From Gymnopilus junonius (Eukaryota > Basidiomycota > Agaricomycetes > Agaricales > Galerinaceae): a stretch of 16,888 nucleotides of DNA. The notes below the pieces were generated by a model that did no database searches, was not told the origin of the DNA, and was given only the letters and a program-made list of their open reading frames with translations. Where the stretch lies: the NCBI GenBank assembly GCA_015501075.1, contig JADNYJ010000655.1:1-16888 (forward strand), given 5' to 3'. Positions within the stretch are counted from its first letter, which is position 1. Each line of letters starts with the position of its first letter. Below, piece by piece: positions 1 to 11,153 of this stretch. Position numbers and translations under genes: made by a program.

Positions 1-27
1 TCCATTGCATTATTCAGAATTCCCCGA

Positions 28-49
28 ATCTATCACGTGAGTGATAGAT
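28..49. repeat. Perfect inverted repeat, 9 bp arms, 4 nt loop, containing CACGTG
   Basis: The arms ATCTATCAC (28-36) and GTGATAGAT (41-49) are exact reverse complements around the loop GTGA. The left arm and loop together contain CACGTG at 34-39. It could be a dimeric transcription factor site or a small hairpin. Function is inferred only from symmetry. Confidence 0.5.
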
Positions 50-404
50 AGAAATAGAAAGGGTTCTGTTGAGTTCGAAATGAACGACTCCCGCCAATGT
101 CGGTCTGAGCTTTCCCACGGCCTCGAACCATGCTAAGATTTATTCACTTTCTTCTATATATCTGAACTGCAAATTTTTTAGCTTACAAAAATTTCAACAT
201 TTTCTGCATTACATATTTTACTATAGAAGTAACATAATTACCCTTCAGCTGGCCACGAGGAGTCAACCGAAGGTTGGCGACGAGCAGCCAGCAGTAAACT
301 TACATTTCACATAGATCTTGAAAGGATGCAAATGGCGCCGATTGTAAATTTTACTGAGAAAGATAGAGTCGGGGATTGGCGCTTGCGCCGCATACACAAA
401 AATT

Positions 405-416
405 GGCCACGTGGCC
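405..416. promoter_or_regulatory. 12 bp palindrome with central E-box upstream of VPS34
   Basis: GGCCACGTGGCC is a perfect palindrome whose core CACGTG (408-413) is the binding site of bHLH factors of the Cbf1/Pho4 class. It lies about 200 bp before the VPS34 start codon. Regulatory use is inferred from sequence and position. Confidence 0.4.
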
Positions 417-518
417 AGGCGTGCCCGAAGGGCCATGTTATGTAATTTTGGGTTTCGACGAAGGCACTTTGAGCCAATTTGCTTTATTTAGATCAATTGT
501 GAGAAACGCGTACTTGAG

Positions 519-550
519 GTCGTCGACGACTCATCGCAGCACGATGCTGC
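519..550. repeat. Two adjacent short inverted repeats in VPS34 leader region
   Basis: GTCGTCGACGAC (519-530) is a perfect palindrome. It is followed by GCAGCA (536-541) and TGCTGC (545-550), separated by three bases. Both lie within about 100 bp of the VPS34 start and could fold in the 5' leader RNA. No known function. Confidence 0.35.
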
Positions 551-621
551 GTCACTTGAACTACAACATTCTTCATAATTTTATGACTTCTTAGACTTGA
601 CCTCTTCACTTCTGTACCAAT

Positions 622-3853
<3,232 letters not shown>

Positions 3854-3866
3854 TTTCTCTGTTATA

Positions 3867-3872
3867 TTTATT
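3867..3872 (-). terminator. Candidate polyadenylation signal AATAAA of BIO3-BIO1
   Basis: On the minus strand AATAAA begins six bases after the BIO3-BIO1 stop codon, inside the 24 bp gap to the VPS34 stop (3853). Cleavage downstream of it would place the 3' end of the BIO transcript within the last VPS34 exon. Assignment rests on the hexamer alone. Confidence 0.35.
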
Positions 3873-3877
3873 GTATA

Positions 3878-6529
3878 TTATACATTGGTTAAAGTCTTCC
3901 AGATTTTGTCTTCTATGGATCTAATCACGGCCGCCCTCGTGTTCAAGCTCGTCATGAAGTATGCGACATCACCCAGAGTTCTATAATGGATGCCGAAAGG
4001 TGTGCCTCCTGGTGCCGTAGACAGCGTCCCTCATCTTGAGATGCTAATTTTAAAGGATGGAATAGCTCTTGGGCAGAATGAGAAATATATCCTTCGAATT
4101 AACATGTCAGGGCAGCAACCAGTGAAAAGCTGGGGAAATACAAACCTGCACTATCATCTTGAACTTTGATTGATAGGACTGCACCCAAAGCCATTGTTTC
4201 CTTGACTTGAGGGAGCTTGGAGATTGCGTTAACGAAAGTTGGGTCCCAAAGACTCCAAACAGGGCTCTTTTGACCATCAGGCTTAGCCCAGCTGGCCTGC
4301 GCCGCTAGCCAGTCTTCGGTCGTTGATAACTTATCAATCAGGGCAAGCGTCTCATTCGCGACTTCACACCCGATCGGGTGGGCCGTGTACGAGTGTCCAT
4401 GTAACAAAGCTTTGGCCTTGCTGTCGCTAAGGAAAGCTTCAAAGATGGACTTGGAAGCCAGAGTCACAGCCAGAGGCAAAAGTCCGCCCGTAAGAATTTT
4501 TGCGTTGACCGAAATGTCGGGATACACGCCAAGAATTGGGCTTGAGCTTTCCGTGCCAATGCGATGGAGACCGACAAAGACTTCGTCGAAGATGACAGGC
4601 ATGCCTGACCAACTGGAAGATGAGCCAGAGCGTCGACCGCGTACTGCATCGATGAGAACTCTTTGAAAGAGAGGGTCGACAAAGAGCATCCCGCCAGCAC
4701 CCATGAGCAGTGGTTCGAGGACTAACGCGGCCAGTTTGGGACCGCCGCGCGCTTGGACCGATTCTAATGCACGAGTTATATAGAGAGCATATGCTCTGGC
4801 AAGAGGTGTATGCAGGCGGTTTTCGACTTCGTATAGCCATGAAGGGATTCCGCTCGGATACTAGTCGATTGAGAGAAGGAAGCGAGACTTGCAGGGATGT
4901 CAACGAATACTTCGCCATCCTTGAAGCCGACAGTAGGCGGATCTAGCCAGTATCCCTTTGCATTGTGCCATTCGCAAGTGTAAACACCTTCTTCGCAAGC
5001 GTCCATCGCACCAATGGTGTCCCATGATAGCTGCCCTTCAAGCCCAAGATACCAAGAGACTTCTTCTCTTCGTTTTTCAAATCCTTTCCATGACGAGCGG
5101 AGAAGGCTCGCAGCGCCATTTTTAGGGCCACTTCCATGCCAGTTGAGCCGTTGTCCGAAATGAAAGCTCGACTTGCCCATCCTTTTCCTGGACCATCGTT
5201 GACCAATCGCTCGGCAAGCTTCAAAGCCGGAAGATGCACTGACTGGGGGAACATAACGTGTCCATATCGCCCGCTGGCTCTCGCTGCTGCAAGGGTGAGC
5301 GCAGGATACGCGTGACCCAACGTTTGTGTCCACCAGGATGCGGAACCATCGAATTGTGGCTCAAGGATGCTTCTTTTTGATACGGAGCCCGCGGACGAAT
5401 CTTTATTCGTGATACTGAAGAAGTCAGAATACGCGCTGTCAATAACAGTGACATCCTTTTCTCCTTGTACCAGACCGTGCTGGACAAAAGGCCACCAAAT
5501 AGAATCTAAGGCTCGACGGGGCATGGATTCAAGTTCCTCTAAACGCTTCACATGACAGGTATCAAGATGGTCGACGACGTGGGCTAAACCATCTTCCCGA
5601 CGTTGTGATGGAGGCGTAGTATTTCTCTGTCGAAGCAAAGTTGTCTGACGGATTGGATAATACCTCGGGAGGACGGTCCACTGTAGAAAGGAATATGCCG
5701 CGATCCGTAAAATATGGTTTAAGGTATTCTGCATTTTGATAGTATTCATCACGAAAGAGAAGAACTGTGTCGATGATATAACCGCGAAGCAGAAGTGATT
5801 CGTAAGAGGCGATGGTCGACGAAATTCCTCCAAGGTTAGAGTCGCCAATTAGGATTGTTGGAAGGAAAAGAGGTCGATAGCAGTCTGCCTGACTTGTACC
5901 GGATAGTGCAGGACTATGGACACCTAATAGAAACGCTCAGTCAGTTTGATTATTACAAGTCGCTATCACAGAATGTGAATTGTCGAGAATATAAATTAAT
6001 CAAACAAAAATAACCCTTACCTCCCGCAGTCTCTATATACATATGAGAGTGTCTCGAAGTGCTCATGGCGTGCTCCCTGATACGGTTAGCGACGGGAACT
6101 AACAACTGTTCCATCGGAAGGCGGCTTGAATAGGAATCCCTCAGTGTCGCGAAGGAGGAAACATGATCCCTAAACCTACAGTAATGTCTCCCGTGATATC
6201 GCCTTTTAACTTGGCTGCTAGGTGTGGACTGACTGGTTCATCGTAACGAAACAGGCACTCAGCATGTATCGATTTGGCCAAGCTTTTGGTGTAGCGAGTA
6301 ACATGGCTACACACCACTATGAGCTCAAAAGAATAAAAAATAGAGAAGTGGCTTCTCACTGATCATCGGCATCCGTTAATGGTCCAGTGCTGACCGGCTT
6401 CAGGTAGAAAACATCTTTCCCTTTCTGCGCAGATGCACGAACGAGCCCTGTAGTGAGGATGGTCTTCCCGACGTTCGTGTTCGCACCAAAAACTTGGTGA
6501 ACCCGAAAATGTTTGAAGAGTGTGGACAT
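3878..6529 (-). CDS. BIO3-BIO1: Bifunctional dethiobiotin synthetase / DAPA aminotransferase (BIO3-BIO1 fusion), frame broken by homopolymer indels
   Basis: Carries out the two penultimate steps of biotin synthesis: KAPA to DAPA (BioA-type, PLP- and SAM-dependent) and DAPA to dethiobiotin (BioD-type, ATP-dependent). Exons: 6360-6529, 6180-6306, 6021-6105, 4146-5923, 3878-4091; the acceptor at 6106 is the least certain. BioD part: P-loop GANTNVGKT (residues 15-23), YDEPVSPHLAA, IETAGG, LIGDSNLGGIS. BioA part from about residue 270: IWWPFVQH, GSYHGDTIGAM, IFDEVFVGLHRIG (PLP-binding Asp), AKILTGG (PLP lysine, about residue 602), C-terminal RTLGDVAYFMTSLNT. Frame jumps lie at CCC 5596-5598 (extra base) and at 5021-5023, 4856-4857 and 4028-4030 (one base missing each). 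Allowing for them gives 791 codons, matching known fungal fusions of about 790 aa. An in-frame upstream ATG at 6550 adds MNLRLAA, producing a basic, acid-free N-terminus that could target mitochondria. Confidence 0.94.
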
Positions 6530-7403
6530 TGCAGCAAGCCTCAAGTTCACATGTAGAGTTGATCTGGCAGAGAGTGTTTTTAAAGGAACCTAGGAGAAGA
6601 GCGAAAAAGTTGGGGCAGCTCCAAGTCCGATGGTTTATTTTTGGAGCGTCATCAGTCACGTGCATACAGAGGGCGCGTCACCTTGTTTTCGGAATGCCAG
6701 TCTAAGTCTTGGGCGCTTGCGACATGATGGGTAAAGGAAATCTTATAAATACATCGTGGCAAATGCAGCTAAGTGAGGGGACATGTCTTCTAATAAATGC
6801 GCCACACTTATGGACCTGGCGTAGGTCTAAATATGGTCACCAGAAATATTGCCTTACGAGTACTCCATTACATGGCAGCTGGCTGCGGGCCTGTTGGGTT
6901 GGGCAAATTTACCATTTTACGAATTATTGATATCGCAAGAGTACTGCTTGAAATTCGAGAAGAAGCTCCTAGTTTCCATTTCCCAGTTTCCATTTCCTTA
7001 TTCCTACAACGCAGCCCTGGTCGAAAACAGGTCGAAAATGCTTTCTTTTGATTTCTTTCCCCCACACCAGCTCGCCTTGCCGAAGGTTCCTGCTGTTCCG
7101 TCCATCCACTACAGAATCTACGAAAGCCGATCCGACGCATCATTTTGCATTGGTCATTATCTGGGAATTTGTTTCCAAGTTGATTTAATCGGCGTCTTTT
7201 TAATTGGCTTGATCGTAGCAATGACCTATAGTGGCGGCCCGGGGACTGGGAAGTTGTTCGTTTGAAACCTTGGCCATAGTGGAAGAGGATTAGAAGGCCA
7301 TTTTGAACGTATCTGCCATCTCGTCAGGTCATTAAGAACTTGTAAGATGCCAGAAAGCAAATGTGCAAGGTTGGTAAATCCGCCCGTTATCCGCGACTGG
7401 GAA
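6530..7403. other. Intergenic stretch with overlapping weak open frames, no supported gene
   Basis: Lies between the 3' end of DUO1 and the 5' end of BIO3-BIO1, both on the minus strand. The right part must hold the DUO1 3' flank and the left part the BIO promoter, with CACGTG at 6657-6662. A plus-strand frame (6849-7265, 138 codons, no upstream ATG in frame) encodes two hydrophobic stretches: one near its start (LAAGLLGWANLPFYELLIS) and one near its end (DLIGVFLIGLIVAMTY). A minus-strand frame (6868-7221) overlaps it. TATAAA occurs on the plus strand at 6744-6749. Since real genes here are broken by indels, a small plus-strand membrane protein gene cannot be excluded, but I recognise no family. 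Confidence 0.3.
6657..6662. promoter_or_regulatory. E-box CACGTG upstream of BIO3-BIO1
   Basis: CACGTG lies about 128 bp upstream of the BIO3-BIO1 start codon. It matches the Cbf1-type bHLH site. Regulatory role inferred from position only. Confidence 0.35.
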
Positions 7404-8356
7404 CTACGAGGGACGTGGTGGCCGTGGAATTGCACTGCTACCAATTCGAGACGACACAGATTGTGGTCTTTTGGATATTCCACGAGCAGATGGGCATCTG
7501 GTTGTTGGACTTCATCAGACAACGCGTAATTATAAATGCACTTTATACTGACCTGCTCTTGAGAACGCTGCCCCCCGTCCAAGAGTTGAAGCGCGGGTTC
7601 CACGCACTCCACGCACACCCCCACGAATAGCACGTTCAGATTTTTCGCGTTCAAGACGCTCTTTTTCTTCCCTCTTCAGTCTTTCCTGCCTTTCCTGTTC
7701 AAACTTTGCTTGTTCTTCCCGTTTACGGCGCGCTTCTTCTTCTTCCGCCTCCTTGCGAGCTCTTTCTATAGCTTCTGTTCTTTCTCTTTCCAAGAATTCT
7801 TCGTCCTAAAGAAATATGCATGTAAAGAAGCACCCCAGGCCCGTCGAATCATAAGGAACTTACTGCTTGAGCCCCTTCCCATTGGTCGTCAAAAATAAGA
7901 CGAGCGAACTCCTCCGATTTTGACAAAATATCAATATATTGAGAAGAGCATCGGTTTGTTCAACCTGTGCAGCCACTCGCTGGAAGCAAACAACGAATAT
8001 GATTGGAAGGTTGATGTGAATTCGCATAACGTGCGCACCTCATTTGCAGAGCCCGTATCCTGCAACGCACCGTTGAATGATTCAAAAGCAGCATTCAGCT
8101 TTTTCAATATGAATATGTCGCTTTGTAGTTTTTCTTCCCGAAGTCTAGCAGCCTGCCTCTTGTCATCGACTTCAACATCATGAACCGTGTTCTCCATGTC
8201 TTCCTTACAATTTTGATCGTGAAGTTCAGAAGTACTTGCTTTACTGCGCGTGGGGGTTGATACATCTGGATCAACTCTGGTTAGAAGGCTGAACGGTTGG
8301 TTCATGATTGCAGAGTGGTCAGAAAGAGAAAGATCAAATGAATCTGTGCTCGACAT
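7404..8356 (-). CDS. DUO1: DASH/DAM1 complex subunit DUO1, frame broken by homopolymer indels
   Basis: Structural subunit of the fungal DASH (DAM1) complex, which forms rings on kinetochore microtubules and couples chromosomes to depolymerising ends. Exons: 8039-8356, 7864-7979, 7553-7805, 7404-7497, about 260 aa. The Duo1 domain spans about residues 75-150: LQSDIFILKKLNAAFESFNG, then AAQVEQTDALL, then ILSKSEEFARLIFDDQWEGA. It is followed by a highly charged helix rich in ER/EE/KR (about 145-200), then an RG-rich tail (RGGVRGVRGTRAS) and a basic Ser/Pro end (KRPQSVSSRI). One base is missing at TT 7939-7940, within DALL-YIDILSKSEE. A second is probably missing in the six-C run 7571-7576: adding it makes the last splice junction and total length consistent. 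Without that correction the last exon could instead read to a stop near 7226, giving an unlikely tail. An ATG at 8368 would add four residues. Confidence 0.88.
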
Positions 8357-8496
8357 ATTGTAAAGCACTTAAGATCCGACGACAATTACGAGGCAATCCC
8401 GATGAATTTGTACGAACGAACGTCAAGAATGTTGGTCGAAGAGTAAGAACTGGAGCTTGGAATCCTCAATCCTTGATTCCTGGTCATCACTATAAC

Positions 8497-8502
8497 CACG
8501 TG
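8497..8502. promoter_or_regulatory. E-box CACGTG upstream of DUO1
   Basis: CACGTG lies about 141 bp upstream of the DUO1 start codon, in the 158 bp gap between DUO1 and the stop codon (8515-8517) of the next minus-strand gene. It matches a bHLH site; role inferred. Confidence 0.35.
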
Positions 8503-8514
8503 ACTACATAGTAG

Positions 8515-9681
8515 TTATTCCGAATCCTTGGCATCGGCAATGGTTGTTCCACTTCTTACCCTAGAGAAGTTCAAATTGGGGTTTAAATAGGGCGGAACAA
8601 GACGGCAAGTGACTAGTTCTAACGGTAGATTATCTATAAGCTCATTGAATGTGATAGAGAACTGCAATGTCATGATATGCTGGATATCGAAGATTCGTGG
8701 AGCTATTGCATAATAGGCGTTATCAACTGACTGTGTCTTGCAACCGCTTCGACAATATCTACAGTATTCCTCAGCTGACCTGGAGCATAACGTTCGTATT
8801 TTGTAGGTCTTTCATAAGAAATCTCCGCAATCTTAATCTGGAATGGATATGAGTTAAAGTTCGCTGAGATAAACAATTAAACGTGCTAAATATCGGCTGT
8901 CAAGCCTTGATTGGTGACGCGGAGAGCGGAAGCGATGCATGCGATATGATGTATTCCTAACATGGAACACGGAGTCGGTGTATCTTTAGAGAGTCAGCAA
9001 TACTTGAAGAAAATCAGGGATCAAACTGCTCAGTATACTTCCGTTCATATGGCAATCTCGCTGCCAATGGGTACTAGATCTTCACGCTTGCGAAGGATGA
9101 TCGAGAATGGCTTCAGTGGGTGTAAAGATATGCGAACCTCTCCTCTGCAGAATCAGCGCTGAAAGGAGTCAGGATTGCTAAGGAAAGCGATTACTGGAGT
9201 AACGAGGATTTATGAGGAAATGAAAGGATACAAGACCCAAGTATGAACAAAGGGCTAGATAGCGGAAGATCAACTTCTTCATTAGCCCCTGAACTGAAGA
9301 TATTCGTTAATGATATCCGCTACTAAGCAAACTCAGCATATGAACGCACCGCAGTGAACGTCAGATTAGGATCTGAGGGTCTTTTTCCCTCCTGGCAGCG
9401 CTGTCTGTCCAGCATGCGTTCTAAGCTCCTTTGAACGATCGTCAGAAGCACCTCAGTTCCCATCTCCTCATATAGAGCACAACACGGCTGCGATCTCTGC
9501 TCTGGTTGTTGGACTGCGTAGTTGGAGAAGCTATGTTTATTCGTAGATGCAAGGAGGGCGCAAACGACGGACAGATCTGGGTTCCAAGTCATAGATAATG
9601 AACTAAGACCTAATACATGCCCTAGACTTCTCGGATAGAGTTTCTAGTGCTGCTTGAGGATGATGTGTCGTCAGACTTCAT
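8515..9681 (-). CDS. Unrecognised multi-exon gene, about 353 aa, heavily frame-broken
   Basis: I do not recognise the family. Exons: 9333-9681, 9195-9293, 9039-9158, 8515-9002. They are separated by very short GT..AG introns of 39, 36 and 36 nt that contain ATTAAC or CTGA branch-site-like sequence and end in CAG or AAG. Reading requires frame changes at 9624, 9118-9120, 9051-9052 (extra base), 8964-8965, 8888-8890, 8856-8858 (probably two bases) and 8738-8739. With these, all splice phases agree and the total is 354 codons. The protein starts with a Ser/Thr-rich segment (MKSDDTSSSSSTRNS) and is otherwise mostly hydrophobic or amphipathic helix: EVLLTIVQRSLERMLDRQRC, a segment ending KREDLVPIGSEIA, LGIHHIACIASALRVTNQGL, ISYERPTKYERYAPGQLRNT, FNELIDNLPLELVTCRLVPP. 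No signal peptide or catalytic motif is visible; an all-helical scaffold or repeat fold is an inference. It is tandem with DUO1. That this is real coding DNA is fairly secure; exact joins are not. Confidence 0.62.
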
Positions 9682-10036
9682 GGATGTCGTCGGTGAAAGA
9701 AAGAATAGAACATCTTGGCAATTGACACGCAACGTTGAATGATCTATGCACCGATTATAACCGGCCCGATCATCTCGGTCCTAATTTAGCTTCGTGGACC
9801 CACAACTTAAGATTCCAATGTAACAATAAATTACATTGAATCATGGTCCGCAACGAATTAAATTAAATAAACTCTATTTTACAGATTTTACAAAAAATTG
9901 TGGACGTTAAGCGTACAGGTATGGATCAGAATGGGCGACATTTATTCGAAAATTCTAAGGTATAAGAAAAAAGCTGTAGCTATTGAACTCGAAATCCCTA
10001 GTCCTAGGTCAAACGATATATGATGGTATTGCAGTA
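9682..10036. other. Intergenic spacer, promoter of the unknown gene and 3' flank of the SH3 gene
   Basis: No coding frame is supported. It is AT-rich from about 9780 to 9900. TTATAA at 9755-9760 lies about 75 bp upstream of the ATG at 9681 and could serve as a TATA element. An inverted repeat lies at 9816-9838. Nothing else stands out. Confidence 0.5.
9816..9838. repeat. Inverted repeat with 8 bp arms
   Basis: CAATGTAA (9816-9823) and TTACATTG (9831-9838) are exact reverse complements around a 7 nt AT-rich loop, downstream of the SH3 gene. On the minus strand it could form a hairpin in the 3' flank. No evidence of a transposon. Confidence 0.4.
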
Positions 10037-11015
10037 CTAGAATATAGAGTTGACTAGGTCCGAAGCAATTGCAGACCCTAGATTGAAAGTAAAAAGTCAG
10101 GCATGATCTGTCTTCGGTCGACCGAAATGACGTACCGGCGCCGAAACCGACACCGCCCGCAGCAGAATGGGCGAGCTTGAGAATAACCTTAGCCACTAGT
10201 CAAAATGTTTGACGGCCGACCGTACTCACTGTGCTTCCCAAGCTTCCCCCGAAAATTTTGTGTTTCTTTCCGCCGGTCTGCTGTTGGGCATCAGCAGGCG
10301 CAACGACGGTGGGTGGTGGTTGACCTTGAGCTGGAGGTTGGTATTGTGGATATGCATTTGGAGGCGGAGGCCCCGGTGGGTTGAAGTATGTATTTTGCTG
10401 TGGGTATGGATAAGGGGAGGGAGGGTGGTAAGGTGCAGTTTGGTAATTTGGAAGAGGTATTTTTTCTGGGTAATAAGAGCTGTTCCTGTTGGGATGGGTT
10501 TCGGCGTAGATGGAATGGCAGGAAGTAATTTCTCCACATAAGTCGATGGGAAGAGACCCTCTGATCCATAGATGCTACCTTTCCACCAGCTCGAATCCCT
10601 GTCGTCTATGACTTCTATAACGTCGCCTGCAGCGAAAGTGAGGTCATTGGGCTCCTGAAGAATTTGGTAAGGAATTGGATTCAAGGTGAAAAACAAGTTA
10701 AATCACTCTTCTATCCTCGTTATATCCCCAAATTGCCTTAGCTTTGAAAACGTAATTATTCGGATTGGGTATGGGAGAAGGACGAGCGAGATTGCCGACT
10801 ACTGTCCTAGATGGCGGCCTATCAAAGCCCGCCGTGGGGTCCACCCTTGATAACGGGGATTTCACGGCTGGAATCTTAGCGAGTATATCTCTAGCATCTC
10901 CCGAAGATATACGCCCGAGCAAAAGCAGAAGAGAAATATTATCCCTTGTTTGAGAGACAAGATAGTCGCTAGCTTCATTTGAGGTCATCGTGGTCGGTGG
11001 TAGTGCTCGCTCCAT
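10037..11015 (-). CDS. SH3-domain protein of the LSB1/PIN3 type, one apparent base missing
   Basis: Probably an adaptor that binds proline-rich partners such as the Las17/WASP actin regulator, as the yeast LSB1 and PIN3 proteins do. Exons: 10707-11015, 10230-10654, 10136-10175, 10037-10077, about 271 aa. The N-terminal helix (residues 20-50, with LGRISSGDARDILAKIP) resembles the LSB1 N-terminus. One SH3 domain spans about residues 89-148: KAKAIWGYNED, NDLTFAAGDVIEVID, SSWWKGSIYGSEGLFPSTYV. Then come a Pro/Tyr/Gln-rich stretch (about 150-225) and a conserved glycine-rich end (GGSLGST, AHSAAGGVGFGAG, DLVNSIF). The frame breaks at GGG 10496-10498, where one missing base joins the SH3 domain to the PYPQQ-type tail in frame; the total then is divisible by three. 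Start chosen as the first ATG of the open exon; a second ATG nine codons on is possible. It shares a 138 bp divergent promoter region with the nucleoporin gene. Confidence 0.87.
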
Positions 11016-11153
11016 GATGCCGATCGACGGAGGCTGTTAACAAATCGAGTCAAATACATAGATCGGGCTGTCCACGTGATTTTAACCGGACTCATTCTTT
11101 CAACGCGCGTTACTGTCTTTCATCCACCGTCCAACATCTTTTATGCCCCTGCC
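11016..11153. promoter_or_regulatory. Divergent promoter region between the SH3 gene and NUP159, with E-box
   Basis: The 138 bp between the two start codons must serve both genes. CACGTG lies at 11073-11078, 58 bp upstream of the SH3 gene start and 76 bp before the nucleoporin ATG. No TATA box is evident. A short upstream ATG at 11143 gives a five-codon frame (MPLP then stop) overlapping the nucleoporin ATG at 11154, and could act as a tiny upstream ORF. Confidence 0.5.

Larger units (their letters stand above)
1..621. other. Non-coding upstream region of VPS34
   Basis: No supported gene. The only open frame of note (376-594, 72 codons) has no recognisable motif and lies immediately before the VPS34 start. 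The stretch is AT-rich between about 130 and 240 and contains several short perfect palindromes (28-49, 405-416, 519-530, 536-550), two of which contain the E-box CACGTG. It probably holds the VPS34 promoter and 5' leader. I see no clear TATA box close to the start codon. Confidence 0.6.

Noticed and set aside
376..594. 72-codon plus-strand open frame upstream of VPS34
   Set aside because: Short, without recognisable motif or splice context, in DNA full of palindromes. Best regarded as leader or promoter sequence.
6109..6180. Reading BIO3 through 6109-6180 with frame jumps instead of an intron
   Set aside because: A GT..AG intron (6106-6179) joins the flanking exons in phase without any base change. 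The alternative needs an extra jump, although the exact acceptor remains uncertain.
6970..7000. Direct repeat AGTTTCCATTTCC occurring twice
   Set aside because: Only two copies of a low-complexity 13-mer. No evidence for a mobile element or functional repeat.
8962..9162. 66-codon plus-strand open frame
   Set aside because: It lies antisense to the exons and introns of the minus-strand unknown gene and shows no features of its own.
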